Shown here in pieces: positions 11,701 through 44,427 of a stretch of DNA of 64,000 nucleotides; the first letter of the stretch is position 1; each line of letters starts with the position of its first letter. The DNA is from Achatina immaculata. Lineage: Eukaryota; Mollusca; Gastropoda; Stylommatophora; Achatinidae. The stretch covers positions 22,762,427 through 22,826,426 of the forward strand of contig CM019713.1 of assembly GCA_009760885.1 (NCBI GenBank), in the 5' to 3' direction. Position numbers and translations under genes: made by a program. The notes under the pieces were generated by a model. That model was not told the DNA's origin. It saw only the letters and a list, made by a program, of their open reading frames with translations, and did no database searches.

Positions 11701-12789
11701 ATATTTTTCTGTGTGTCTGTCAAATCTTCTATTTTCTCGCAACGACGTCTCTCTCTCTCTCTCTCTCTCTCTCTTTCATACGGTTTGACCATTCGGTTCT
11801 CTTGTCGGAGAAATACGTTTGTGAGGAAGTTACCCGGATGGACGTTCACCGTCATCAAAGAAGGACCGTTGGTACGTGTTCTGAGACAAATTTTGATGTA
11901 CATTTCAGTCACGTGTACAGTTATTTTTAATTTCCACATCCTGTGTGAAGATTTCAACAATTATAACTACTACTGATATCACTGAAGACTTTCTCCCCGG
12001 GGGGAGGAGTTGAGAAAAGAAAATGAAAACATGCGCCGGTTAACGAAGTTTCAGAAAGCAGCCGCAAGAAACGACAAGATTTACTTTATCAGTCAAGGCG
12101 TATTTCTTTATCTTATGTAAACTCAGTTGTATTATATCTTAATCATCAAGTGTCTATTAAACGCTAAAGAGTCGATCATGCCGTTTATCACAAGAAAACT
12201 TTTCATTCATACTTTTGTGTTTGAGAACCAGATCGTGAACCTTGTCTTCGTTTCCTTCGTCATTTTCAGGTTTGGCAGTTTTGATCAACTTTATCTTGTC
12301 TAGTGTGAACATTTTGACGAACACATGCATGTATAAAGACATACCTTTCCTGCTGAAACTTTGAGGAAGCATATTTGACGAACAGTGGAGAATTAACGAA
12401 CTTTATTCTCGAAGGGTAAAAAACTGACAGTCAAGATCAGGGTTATTGAGACAGACGCTCTTTTGGTTACAGAAAGTATTTACAGTGTTTTCTGTGTGTA
12501 AGTCTAGAGTGTTTCATGACTTTTCCTCTGGGGGCAGTGTGTTGAACTAATATTATGTGTCATGATGATGAGAATCTGAATGTGTTCCTTTCTGGTCAAT
12601 GATGTCTTGAGACCATGATGTGTATTTACTGTATTCTACCTCATGTATTAAAAACTGTATTTTATGTGTGAAGGTTACTGTCAAGTTAACAGTGTTATAT
12701 TCTTGGCATCATCTTGTCATATTTTCACTAGTATGATTTCTCTTCAGGAATTAAAATTTGACATGTGCCTTAGAAAGATTTCTGTGCTG
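11701..12789. other. Spacer with (TC)n and a doubtful small ORF
   Basis: A CT dinucleotide run lies at about 11748-11775. On the minus strand, 12372-12157 is open for 71 codons; from an internal ATG near 12312 it would give about 51 residues rich in Lys, Asp and Glu (MFTLDKIKLIKTAKPENDE...). I recognise no family and see no clear splice or promoter context. A GC-richer patch at about 11990-12080 could be a promoter but nothing shows it. Confidence 0.3.
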
Positions 12790-13150
12790 ACAGTCAGTGA
12801 CCCATAGCTGACATGCTGGGATCAGGGTTGGTGACCCATACCTGACATGCTGGGATCAGGGTTGGTGACCCATACCTGACATGCTGGGATCAGGGTTGGT
12901 GACCCATACCTGACATGCTGGGATCAGGGTTGGTGACCCATACCTGACATGCTGGGATCAGGGTTGGTGACCCATACCTGACATGCTGGGATCAGGGTTG
13001 GTGACCCATACCTGACATGCTGGGATCAGGGTTGGTGACCCATACCTGACATGCTGGGATCAGGGTTGGTGACCCATACCTGACATGCTGGGATCAGGGT
13101 TGGTGACCCATACCTGACATGCTGGGATCAGGGTTGGTGAACCATAGCTG
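12790..13150. repeat. Minisatellite, 34 bp x about 10.5
   Basis: The unit contains GGTGACCCATACCTGACATG and CTGGGATCAGG. Interior units are nearly identical. Flanking sequence AACCATAGCTGACCAAGACC (about 13140) recurs at about 48951, so this locus shares a dispersed repeat with the 48.9-kb region. Confidence 0.93.
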
Positions 13151-13284
13151 ACCAAGACCCTGACCTACTTCTTTGTTGGTGTCCCAAGTAACAAGCCTAG
13201 CATGGCTAACAGGGCATGGATCACCATAGTCCCCATGACAGTGAGTTAACTAAAGAATTAACAGCCTGTGCTTGTTACTTCCAC

Positions 13285-14095
13285 TCAGGGAGTCAGCACA
13301 AATATCTGCTGTGACCTGCTGCTTGAGAGGCCTACAGGAGAGTCAGGGAGTCAGCACAAATATCTGCTGTGACCTGCTGCTTGAGAGGCCTACAGGAGAG
13401 TCAGGGAGTCAGCACAAATATCTGCTGTGACCTGCTGCTTGAGAGGCCTACAGGAGAGTCAGGGAGTCAGCACAAATATCTGCTGTGACCTGCTGCTTGA
13501 GAGGCCTACAGGAGAGTCAGGGAGTCAGCACAAATATCTGCTGTGACCTGCTGCTTGAGAGGCCTACAGGAGAGTCAGGGAGTCAGCACAAATATCTGCT
13601 GTGACCTGCTGCTTGAGAGGCCTACAGGAGAGTCAGGGAGTCAGCACAAATATCTGCTGTGACCTGCTGCTTGAGAGGCCTACAGGAGAGTCAGGGAGTC
13701 AGCACAAATATCTGCTGTGACCTGCTGCTTGAGAGGCCTACAGGAGAGTCAGGGAGTCAGCACAAATATCTGCTGTGACCTGCTGCTTGAGAGGCCTACA
13801 GGAGAGTCAGGGAGTCAGCACAAATATCTGCTGTGACCTGCTTCTTGAGAGGCCTACAGGAGAGTCAGGGAGTCAGCACAAATATCTGCTGTGACCTGCT
13901 GCTTGAGAGGCCTACAGGGGAGTCAGGGAGTCAGCACAAATATCTGCTGTGACCTGCTGCTTGAGAGGCCTACAGGGGAGTCAGGGAGTCAGCACAAATA
14001 TCTGCTGTGACCTGCTGCTTGAGAGGCCTACAGGGGAGTTAGGGAGTCAGCACAAATATCTGCTGTGACCTGCTGCTTGAGAGGCCTACAGGAGA
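13285..14095. repeat. Minisatellite, 58 bp x about 14
   Basis: Unit: GGGAGTCAGCACAAATATCT, then GCTGTGACCTGCTGCTTGAG, then AGGCCTACAGGAGAGTCA. Copies are nearly identical with rare substitutions. It continues without a break into the 75-bp array, sharing the CTGCTTGAGAGGCCTACAGG half of the unit. Confidence 0.95.
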
Positions 14096-14530
14096 GTTAG
14101 GGAGGCAAAGTTCCAGAAGGGACATGAAAATGACTGAACTTGACCTGTTGCTTGAGAGGCCTACAGGAGAGTTAGGGAGGCAAAGTTCCAGAAGGGACAT
14201 GAAAATGACTGAACTTGACCTGCTGCTTGAGAGGCCTACAGGGGAGTTAGGGAGGCAAAGTTCCAGAAGGGACATGAAAATGACTGAACTTGACCTGCTG
14301 CTTGAGAGGCCTACAGGAGAGTTAGGGAGGCAAAGTTCCAGAAGGAACATGAAAATGACTGAACTTGACCTGCTGCTTGAGAGGCCTACAGGAGAGTTAG
14401 GGAGGCAAAGTTCCAGAAGGGACATGAAAATGACTGAAATTGACCTGCTGCTTGAGAGGCCTACAGGAGAGTTAGGGAGGCAACATTCCAGAAGGGACAT
14501 GAAAATGACTGAACTGGACCATGTCCTAAT
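14096..14530. repeat. Minisatellite, 75 bp x about 6, built on an RTE-C 3' end
   Basis: The unit keeps the TTGAGAGGCCTACAGGAG half of the 58-bp array but carries GGGAGGCAAAGTTCC, GAAGGGACATG and AAAATGA in the rest. The RTE-C 3' end (36735-36660 on the minus strand, and 11641-11690) reads GAGAGGCCTACAGGAG, GGGAGGCAAAGTTCC, GCAAGGGACATGCAAA, so the unit derives from a LINE terminus. A period of 75 (25 codons) leaves open frames on both strands; these are not genes. Confidence 0.93.
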
Positions 14531-16479
14531 CTGACATGATGCCATGGTTCAGAACCTTCACTGCACTGGCAGCAAAGAGTGTATCATAATTTGTCTCTTT
14601 TTTTGTATCCCGACAGACACTTTCATACACAAATTTTTTTCATTTACATCAATTTTAGTTTTGATTGTGAAAAAAATAAAACAGTAAAATGAAGACCTTA
14701 TATGACAGAAAGTTTGAAGATTAAAAAAGAGGAATATTGTTTCAACATAACAGTACAGACTGATAAATATCAAGAAACAGCCAGGGCTGACAAATATTAA
14801 GAAACAGCCAAGGCTGATAAATATTAAGAAACAGCCAGGGATTAACTTGGCCTGGGATATAGTGAAAGCAAGGGACAAAACAAGTTGGATGTCCATTGCT
14901 GCCAGTATTCCTCAGGAGATGGAATACAGTGACTTTAGCTACAACCAGTATTCCTCAGGAATACAATGATTTTAGCCACCATTTAAAAAAAAATTTGTTT
15001 TAGCAGACAAATTGTTGCACTGTACTGCTAGATTCTGAGACATGTGTGTAATATGCTGTTTTGTTTTTTTTTTGTACAGTACTCATTAACTTTGTTTCAA
15101 AGATAAGAGTTGGTCTTATTCTACATTAACTTTGTTTCAGAGATAAGAGTTGGTCATATTCTACATTAACTTTGTTTCAGAGATAAGAGTTGGTCATATT
15201 CTATGCAACTATACACTGAGTTCAGACATTCAGGCACTACGGCTGATACCCAGTATTTCTTTTGAAAAAAAAAATGAGGTTCTAGAACTTGGTCTGCGCA
15301 TACTTACCAAAACCTGTCCCTAGAGACGGCATCAACAACTTGGACACCCTGCCTTCAGTGATTACACACATGAATCATAACAAAAAGCAGTACTGCTAGT
15401 GTGGCAGTATATAAGAAATAACTTGAACAACAGCATTTATAGAACTGCCCAGGAAACATCTGCTACCACAAAATCCATTCACATATCTGCACATTTCATT
15501 TTACGCAAGGAGGAAAATATTTGAAGACTTTTGAATCTTTGGGATAGAAGAAGTTGATAGTGAGGATGAGGATATTGAGAAAAACATCTCGTGATTCATT
15601 TTTTTTTTATGCTATATTAGAAAAAAAAACAAAACTGTCAGCTATATTGTAAATTCAGTGTTTTCTCATCATCTGCTTCGGGTGGGGGGGGGGAGGTGTA
15701 GAGAAAGATATATTATGTGGAAGGATTAATGGCCGCTTATCTAGAGCATGTGCCACATATTACACAGGCTTGGTTTTTAATTTTGTTCTTAACTGGCAAA
15801 AAACCTGGACCATATCTGATGAGAAACTGGTGTTGGCCAAAATAGTGCAAATATGACACTGATCAAATGGAGTCCAAAGACACTCTTTTGTAGTATAAGT
15901 TCCCCCTGGGAACAACTGTGTTAGGAGCACACTTATCTTAACATAGTCTTTGTGAGACAGGGAACATAGATCTGTTTGCTTAAAAACTCTGACCTACTTC
16001 TGTAGCCCAGAAACTTGTAGCAGTCAACACTAATTGTAATTGTTATTTTTGTAAAATGTAATGTCAGGTTGGTGGACGGATGGGGACATGGAGATCTCTG
16101 GCGGGGATGAGGAAGGCCTGGTGTGAAACCAATGAATCCAGGACGTGACAAGCCTATGGGTCTTTACAGCAATGGCTATCAGAATGATGTAAACAAAACA
16201 GAGCCAGCAGACTATAGGTGGCGGGGAATGGATATCGTTGAGGTTCCTCATCTCAAAGTCAGAGTGTCTTTGTGGAACTGTCTCCAAACCATCTGACATG
16301 GAGAAGGGACTTACATACAGCCACCAGAGGCTGGAAAACAACGTTTTGGCCAGGCCAGCCACACTGTCTTCATGGCAGTCCGAGCAAGACCACAGTCTGC
16401 CCTAGCAAGGAAAGGTGCTGAAGTCGGAGTAACCCAGCCAAAAGGCGCATCGCAAAAATCAGGGTAACATGCATTATCG
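14531..16479. other. Noncoding region with short tandem repeats
   Basis: Contains a 27-bp x 3 repeat at about 14760-14840 (AAGAAACAGCCAGGG core) and a 40-bp x 3 repeat at 15085-15204 (ATTAACTTTGTTTCAGAGAT core). The last few hundred bases may hold the 5' region of the following I-type LINE, but no ORF1 (nucleic-acid-binding protein) could be recognised with confidence. Confidence 0.55.
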
Positions 16480-16653
16480 CTAACGAATGTCTCTATCTGC
16501 AGTATTCAAACATGGTGCTCGCCCTGTGAAGACTAACCAGGCAGGTGCAGTGCCGGGCCCCCTGCCTCGAAAGGGTCCATTCAGTGCTACTGGAGGTCCT
16601 CTCAGTTTCTCTTGTGGAGTCAGGAGACATGAGAGTAGAGCTACTGGCCAAAA

Positions 16654-17318
16654 AATACAACGGAGACACACCTAACCAAAGATGCCGCCTTTAAAATCAG
16701 AGGCTACCAGTGTTTTAGATCAGACCGACAGGACAGAAGAAAAGGAGGAGTACTCACACTTGTTAAGAATAACATCAGCGCATGTCAGGTGGGAGTGTTC
16801 ATGGAAGGAGCTGAATACCAGATGATCCATCTAAAAAGTAGTAATACAGATTTCACCTCCTTAACTATTACTGTCCTAATGACCGCCCACTTGCTTTAGA
16901 AACAATCCCACACAAAGAGAGACTGATGGTCTGTGGCGATTTTAACAGCCATTCCCAGAGCTGGGGCTATGACCACATAGACAAGAGAGGAGAGGAAGTT
17001 GAGAGCTGGCAGGATGATAATGGACTTCTCCTGATCAACCAGCCAATGGATCCCCCAACATTTTACTCAAGGGCTTGGCGTACAACCTCAACACCAGATC
17101 TGGCATTCCACTCTCTAGATCTGAAGTGGAACATTACACGTGAAGTTGGAAAACAACTTGGAGGTAGCGACCATCGACCAGTCTTCCTGACAATAGAAAA
17201 TGAACTCCTTAACACCAGTAGCCCTCTCCCCAGATGGAACTATAAAAAAGCAAACTGGACAATGTACAGACATCGTACAGGTATCCTGGTGGGACAGCTG
17301 TCCATAGAAGGTAATTAG
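16654..17318 (+). pseudogene. I-type LINE endonuclease domain
   Basis: Two overlapping frames give an APE-like domain: ETHLTKDAAFKIRGYQCFRS then RRKGGVLTLVKNN (from 16654), shifting frame near 16895 into MVCGDFNSHSQSWG (from 16926), with STPDLAF and the terminal catalytic block GSDHRPVFLTI (about 17164). GDFNSH and SDHRP correspond to the conserved Asp/Asn and His motifs of LINE endonucleases. The frameshift and a late stop inactivate it. Confidence 0.85.
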
Positions 17319-17325
17319 CAGCATA

Positions 17326-19166
17326 GTGAAGGAATTCAATGCTTGTGTCCTTCAAGCTGCTCGTGAAACCATTCCCAGAGGAGCTCGCAGGAACTATAAA
17401 CCATACTGGTCTAGTGAGCTGGGAAAACTCCATGATGATGTGGAAACAGCTCAAAAGCAAGCAGAAAATAGATCATGCCAAGAACACCACAATAATTACC
17501 AACATTCTAAGGCCAAATTTCAGAGAGCCAAGCTGCAAGCCAGACGGGAAAGTTGGAGAGAGAAAACAGAGTCCCTAAACTTTGAAAAGGATGGAAGGAA
17601 ACTGTGGAAACTAATCAAACAGTTAAATGATGAGAGTACTGGAAGAAGTACAAAGATTACACTAATAGAGGATGGGAAAACTCTTACAGGTAAGCAGGTA
17701 GCAGATCACTTTGCTCGCATGTGTGCATAGGACTGCAACATTGATATCCATCCAGAGAAAGAGCGTGCAGTGCGCATTGACCCACAGAAAGAAGAGAAAC
17801 AAGTCAGAAAAGTGGAGGTCATGGATGCACCAATCACACGCAGTGAGTTAGACCTAGCAGTTAGTAAACTGAAACCAAGGAAATCACCAGGACCAGATGG
17901 AGTGTCCAATGAAATGATCAAGAACCTGGGAATGGCAGCAATGGGAAAGCTGTTGGATATTTCAATATGTGCTGGAGCACAGGTAAGTTACCTCAAATCT
18001 GGAAGGAAGCAAGCATGGTACCGCTGCTAAAGCCAGGGAAAAACAGTGATACTGCCTCCAGCTACAGGCTAATCAGTCTCACTAGCTGCCTATGCAAAAC
18101 GATGGAACGCATCATTGACCTGAGGCTAAAATGGTACCTAGAAAGTGAAAATCTTCTCGTTCCACAACAAGCAGGATTTAGGCAGTACTACAGTACGGAA
18201 GATCAAGTGATCTATCTCTCTCAAGAGATTGAGGATGCATTCCAAGAGAAAAACCTTGTACTAGCAGTGTGGATAGACCTAAAGAAAGCCTTTGATAAAG
18301 TATGGAAAAAAGGTCTGCTGTGGAAACTAAGAAACTGCAATGTGAATGGAAGACTGTACAACTGGATAAAGTCCTATTTACACAATAGAAGAGCTAGAGT
18401 AGTAATGGATGGTCACAAAAGCCAGAAAGTACTTCTGCGACACGGTGTACCTCAAGGAGGAGTCCTTTCGCCTACACTATTCCTTGTATTCATTAATGAC
18501 CTGGTCAAGGAACTTCCCTATGGAATCAAAGCGGCACTGTATGCAGATGATCTGGTCATGTGGTGTACAGATGAATATGCGACAGTTGCTACACAGAGAC
18601 TCCAAAGAGCAGCAGACATCTTGACATCATGGACAAACAAATGGTGTGTAAGTATCAACACAGAGAAATCAAGTACCACTCTGTTCACTCTCTCATCTAA
18701 ACAGAAAGCAGGTAAGATCTTTGTAAATGAAATATCCTTAAGGATGGACAACCAACCCACTTACTTAGGAGTGACTCTTGACTCAAAACTGACTTGGAAG
18801 CAACACATAAACAGTGCAGAAGCAAAAGCCAGAAGAAAACTAGCCATATTAAGAAAATTAAGTGGAACCACATGGGGAGCTAGTGAAAGAATCCTCAAGA
18901 ATGTATATCAGCAAAGTATTCTACCACATTTAGAATATGGCTCAACATCTTGGTGCACAGCATCAAACACTACGCTGCATAATCTAGACAAGGTTCAAAA
19001 TCAGTCACTATGGATTATCACAGGTGCCATGATGTCCACACCAATAGTAGAAATGCAGAAAACAGTTGGTGTTCAAGTGCTAAAGGAACGTAGAGACACA
19101 AAGGTCATGACTATGGGAGAGAAATTCCTTAGCTGTAAGCCATCCCCTGAAGGAGAGATTCAATAA
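17326..19166 (+). pseudogene. I-type LINE linker and reverse transcriptase
   Basis: 17326-17730 encodes the basic linker (AARETIPRGARRNYKPYWSS and following) up to a TAG that is CAG in the other copy. 17770-18030 carries KLKPRKSPGPDGVSNEMIK (RT region 0-1). 17967-19166 is a 399-residue open frame with SSYRLISLTSCLCKTMERII, QQAGFRQYYSTEDQV, WIDLKKAFDKVW, HGVPQGGVLSPTLF, the catalytic LYADDLV (about 18539) and PTYLGVTLDSKLTW. It ends by frameshift near 19140 rather than joining the RNase H. Confidence 0.9.
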
Positions 19167-19328
19167 CTTGGCATTAAGCCGGCTTAAAGAAGCAGCTTCA
19201 TTCACTAGGCCAAGCGTATGCGTAAGCTGATACCTGACCTTCCAACTGTAGTCACTCCATTATCATCTGTACCAGAGCATACACCATGAAAAGAAGCAGA
19301 TTATACACAAATAACTATTCAGACTGAA

Positions 19329-20186
19329 GTGAAAGGTGTGCAGAATGGTGAGATGCAAAGCAGCCTTGTAAGGTCAACAGCCACACTTAGTGTGCTAGAT
19401 AACAAATATCCATGTGACACCTGGATACGTGTTTATACAGACGGATCTGCACACAATGCCGTAAAGAATGGAGGGGCAGGAGCACATATTGAATATCCAA
19501 ACAACACCTCTGACAAGATTTCCATACCCACTGGTAAATACTGCAACAACTTTGATGCAGAAGTTATGGCAATTATTGCTGCAGTTGAAAAACTATCAGA
19601 CTCCAGAATTGATACATGTCCTGTAGTAATTCTCACAGACGCAAGATCAGTACTGGAAGCTCTTCAGTGCAACAAACTACCAGACCTTAAGGATGCCTTG
19701 TCAAAAATTGGCTTACAACATGGAGTCACTTTGCAATGGATTCCCTCCCACTGTGGGATACCAGGCAATGAGAAAGCTGACCATCTGGCCAAAGAGGGCA
19801 CTGAAATGGAGCAACCAGACGTACCAATCACCTATAATCAGAAGAAAAGCATGATAAAAACCTACAGGAAGCCACAAACACCACCACATGATGACTATCG
19901 CATGCTAAACAGAAAGGAACAAGTCACCATCTTCCATCTCCGAACAGGACACAGCCGACTCCGAAGTCATATGTATACAAAGTTTAAGGTTGGTACTACT
20001 AATCTATGTACATGTGCCCAGGTGCCCCAAACTGTGGAACATATCCTCCAGAACTGCACCAACTATGAAACACTGAGAAATAATTACTGGCCCAGTGAAA
20101 CCACTAAAGAAGATAAGCTGTATGGTTCCATACATGAATTACAAAAAACAGTGAAATTTATCCAAGAGACAGGACTGCAGGTATAG
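19329..20186 (+). pseudogene. I-type LINE RNase H and zinc knuckle
   Basis: A 285-residue open frame starting after the frameshift. It shows RVYTDGSAHNAVKNGGAG (first catalytic Asp), FDAEVMAIIAAVEKL (Glu), VVILTDARSVLEAL (Asp) and WIPSHCGIPGNEKADHLAKE (final His/Asp region), the complete RNase H signature. A C-terminal CTCAQVPQTVEHILQNC matches the C-x-C...H....C knuckle of I and jockey-type elements. The stop is about 20 bp before the GAA tail. The domain is intact but not joined to an intact RT. Confidence 0.9.
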
Positions 20187-20305
20187 ACAGACAGTGCAAA
20201 CGAAGAAGAAGAAGAAGAAGTAGTATAAGTTTATACATTTATACATGCATTATCATTTTTATTGTAGATTTTGATGCAGCTTTTTAAAACGCTTGGCAGT
20301 TGACA

Positions 20306-41564
<21,259 letters not shown>

Positions 41565-42623
41565 CACTCCAGTGTTCTTAAACAAGTATTTTTATTTGGT
41601 AATGACAACACAGTATAGCATTTCCATGCCATGTCACTGTTCCATGTGTCACTGTATTGCTTGTCACTGTTCCATGTGTCACTGTAATTCTTGTCACTGT
41701 TCCATGTGTCACTGTTTTGCTTGTCACTATTCCATGTGTCACTGTATTACTTGTCACTGTTCCATGTGTCACTGTATTACTTGTCACTGTATTGCTTGTC
41801 ACTGTAACATGTATCACTGTACTGCCTTGTTTGTAGTGTCAGAAATATTTGTGAGTTTGGGCTTGTAATTGTATCTGTAGCTAGCAACTTGTAACAGGTA
41901 AAAGCTGTAGTATGATTGTGTATTATGGTTACTTATGCTGTTGTTAATGTGATTGTGATTATGAAAGTGACAAGCCATATGTAAAGTTGATGAATGTAAC
42001 AGCTAAGTGGATAAGTTACTTGTGTCCGTTATTGATGGTTGAAGTTTGTTAGTGTTTATTATTTTGTTTTTGTAATTTGTATTTATATGGTTAGTTTCTG
42101 TTCAGTGATTAATGTAAACACTTGGTTGTTGTTAGGGATTAATGTAAACACTTGGTTGTTGAGTTGTATTTTTATTTTTTTGGTATCTTTAGTTGCTAGT
42201 GTAAGTATTCACAGAATAGTATGATGCGTTGTATTAAAATCAGGGACTTATGTGTCATCAGAGTTGGTAAATGTTGTATGCGATGTTTGTGATAGATGTA
42301 TGTCATCTGAACTGGTAATTGTATGTATGTAAAGTTTGTGATAGTTGTGTGTCATCAGAACTGGTAAATGTTGTATGTGAAGTTTGTGATAATTGTATCT
42401 TTGATTTGGTTACCAGATATTTTTGTGTGTGTAACAGTACATGTCATCTTTCATTACAAAGTATTCACATTATATATGTGTGTACAGTTCATAGTTTCTG
42501 CTCATTTTTATAATGTAAATTTTGTGAATAATTATATGAAATGCATGTGGCTTATATGTGCAGCTGCAGGCAGGGAGTAAGAGACAGTTTTTTTTAGTTG
42601 AATGTAAGTATTTGTGTACACGT
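41565..42623 (+). other. SOSS-B 3' flank, probable 3' UTR with tandem repeats
   Basis: Just after the stop lies a 32-bp repeat x about 6 (41626-41825; GTCACTGTTCCATGTGTCAC core). Further on are a 30-bp duplication with ATTAATGTAAACACTTGGTT (42111, 42141) and a roughly 58-bp x 3 repeat (about 42270-42400; GTGTCATCAGAACTGGTAAA). An ATTAAA at about 42233 is a possible polyadenylation signal; no AATAAA was found. Confidence 0.5.
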
Positions 42624-42902
42624 ATGAGGTCTGTTCAAAAAGTATCTGGCCGTAATTTTTTCCCATGGAAACAAAAAAAAAAAAAACAAATCGAGCACGG
42701 GAGGTGACCTCCAGTGGGAAAGATGTAGAGGACCTTCATGTGTGTGCATGAATTTTCCCCACCTGCAGAGTATGCCTGTCGCTGGCGGCCAGCATATGAG
42801 CGAGTGTAGTGTGGACTTTCATTTGCTGCGAAATGACCGAATGACTTGCACCAGATTTTGCCAGAAGCTTGGCGGCACCATTCAGAAGATTTGCTGATGA
42901 TT

Positions 42903-43480
42903 CCACGAGCATCACGCAGATTAATGAGTGGTACAGTCAGTTCAAACATGACTGCACATCACTCAGATTAATGAGTGGTACAGTCAGTTCAAACATGACT
43001 GCACATCACTCAGATTAATGAGTGGTACAGTCAGTTCAAACATGACTGCACATCACGCAGATTAATGAGTGGTACAGTCAGTTCAAACATGACTGCACAT
43101 CACGCAGATTAATGAGTGATACAGTCAGTTCAAACATGACTGCACATCACGCAGATTAATGAGTGATACAGTCAGTTCAAACATGACTGCACATCACGCA
43201 GATTAATGAGTGATACAGTCAGTTCAAACATGACTGCACATCACGCAGATTAATGAGTGATACAGTCATTTCAAACATGACTGCACATCATGCAGATTAA
43301 TGAGTGGTACAGTCAGTTCAAACATGACTGCACATCACGCAGATTAATGAGTGGTACAGTCATTTCAAACATGACTGCACATCACGCAGATTAATGAGTG
43401 GTACAGTCATTTCAAACATGACTGCACATCACACAGATTAATGAGTGGTACAATCAGTTCAAAGCTGACTGCACATTGGT
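42903..43480 (+). repeat. Minisatellite, 47 bp x about 12, from mariner transposase
   Basis: The unit CACGCAGATTAATGAGTGGT, ACAGTCAGTTCAAACATGAC, TGCACAT covers codons for QINEWYSQFK in one frame. A period of 47 does not preserve frame, so the amplification destroyed the ORF. Confidence 0.94.
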
Positions 43481-44091
43481 GGAAAGCAGACCAAGTTCTG
43501 GTAGGCCTTCAACAAACTGAAATGATGAGGTCATTTGAACACCATGATCGCTGGTGATGAGTTGTGGGTTTATAGATACAACCTGGAAACCAGGGTGGAG
43601 TTGTCGCAGTGGAAACATTCATTATTCCCAAGACTAAAGAAAGCAAGGCAGGTGTGAAGCAGTGTTGAAGTCATGTTGAGCATTTTCTTTGAGTGCTGTG
43701 GGGTAGTGCATCACAAGACCAAAATATTACCAGAGAGTACTACCTGGAGGTCATCTGTCACCTTCATGAGCTGTGCAGTGCAAAAGACTGAACCTGTGGG
43801 CAAAGGGAGCTTGGCAGCTCCGTCATGACAACGTACCTGCCTGTTCTTTGCATCTGGTTCACTGTCCTGGCCAAACACAGTATTCCTCTGGTTTGTCGGG
43901 CTCAGTACTCTCCCAACGTGGCTTCTTGCAATTGTTGGCTGCTCCCCGGACTGAAAATGCTGCTGAAAGGGACCCGATTTGAATCACGAGAAGACGTGAG
44001 AAATGTGACAGTTGAGATGTACTGTCCCCAAAGAGGCTTTCATGAAATGCTTCCAGTAATGGCAGGACTGCTGGGAGAAATGTTGGCAGTC

Positions 44092-44335
44092 CCAAGGAGA
44101 TTAGGGTTTCAGACCAGCAGGCCAAGGAGATTAGGGTTTCAGACCAGCAGGCCAAGGAGATTAGGGTTTCAGACCAGCAGGCCAAGGAGATTAGGGTTTC
44201 AGACCAGCAAGCCAAGGAGATTAGGGTTTCAGACCAGCAGGCCAAGGAGATTAGGGTTTCAGACCAGCAGGTCAAGGAGATTAGGGTTTCAGACCAGCAG
44301 GCCAAGGAGATTAGGGTTTCAGACCAGCAGGTGAG
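44092..44335 (+). repeat. Minisatellite, 30 bp x 8, at the mariner ORF 3' end
   Basis: The unit AGGAGATTAGGGTTTCAGAC, CAGCAGGCCA begins at the codons that end mariner transposases (W...SQGDYF). It stops about 25 bp before the right terminal repeat. Confidence 0.93.
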
Positions 44336-44427
44336 TTATTTTTTACTGGTCAAAAGTTGGGTACTTATGGAACAGATAAGGAGTAAATCATAGCCCAACT
44401 TTAGTTGTATTGCAAGCACAGGCATAC

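Larger units (their letters stand above)
16480..20221 (+). mobile_element. I-type LINE, copy 1 (endonuclease, RT, RNase H)
   Basis: Order of parts: APE endonuclease, linker, reverse transcriptase, RNase H, zinc knuckle, then a 3' tail of GAA repeats (about 20205-20221). An RNase H domain downstream of the RT, with an APE endonuclease upstream, is typical of the I superclade. It matches the copy at 58545-61385 nearly base for base, including the GACAGACAGTGC word before the tail. Coding is broken by a frameshift in the endonuclease (about 16895), a stop at 17728-17730, a frameshift near 17958 and another near 19140. The 5' boundary is not defined. Confidence 0.88.
42624..44380 (+). mobile_element. 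mariner-like element 2, with two internal arrays
   Basis: Left end GAGGTCTGTTCAAAAAGTAT and right end GTACTTATGGAACAG (about 44361) are degenerate terminal inverted repeats. The transposase is broken but readable: FCQKLGG, QINEWYSQFK (helix-turn-helix), a 47-bp array, GGKQTKFW, then GDELWVYRYNLETRVELSQW (first catalytic Asp region), SLFPRLKKARQV, FFECCGVVHHK, a WQLRHDNVPA block (second Asp), GTRFESREDV, and CFQ-WQDCWEKC followed by a 30-bp array. Order and motifs match mariner-type DDD transposases. Many frameshifts. Confidence 0.85.

Noticed and set aside
12157..12372. 71-codon minus-strand frame with an acidic and basic residue pattern
   Set aside because: No family resemblance, no supported start, splice or promoter signal. 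Mentioned as doubtful within the spacer entry but not called as a gene.
14039..14545. Long open frames on both strands with 25-residue repeats, such as MKMTELDLLLERPTGELGRQ
   Set aside because: They are created by a 75-bp minisatellite whose period is a multiple of three. No unique coding flank, start context or splice sites support a gene.
41572..41868. 98-residue Cys/His-rich frame (MCHCSMCHC pattern) that could look like a metallothionein or zinc-finger protein
   Set aside because: It is a 32-bp tandem repeat of GTCACTGTTCCATGTGTCAC just after the SOSS-B stop codon; the pattern comes from the repeat.
43825..44334. 169-residue frame ending in RRLGFQTSRP repeats
   Set aside because: It is an out-of-frame reading of a degraded mariner transposase running into the 30-bp array.
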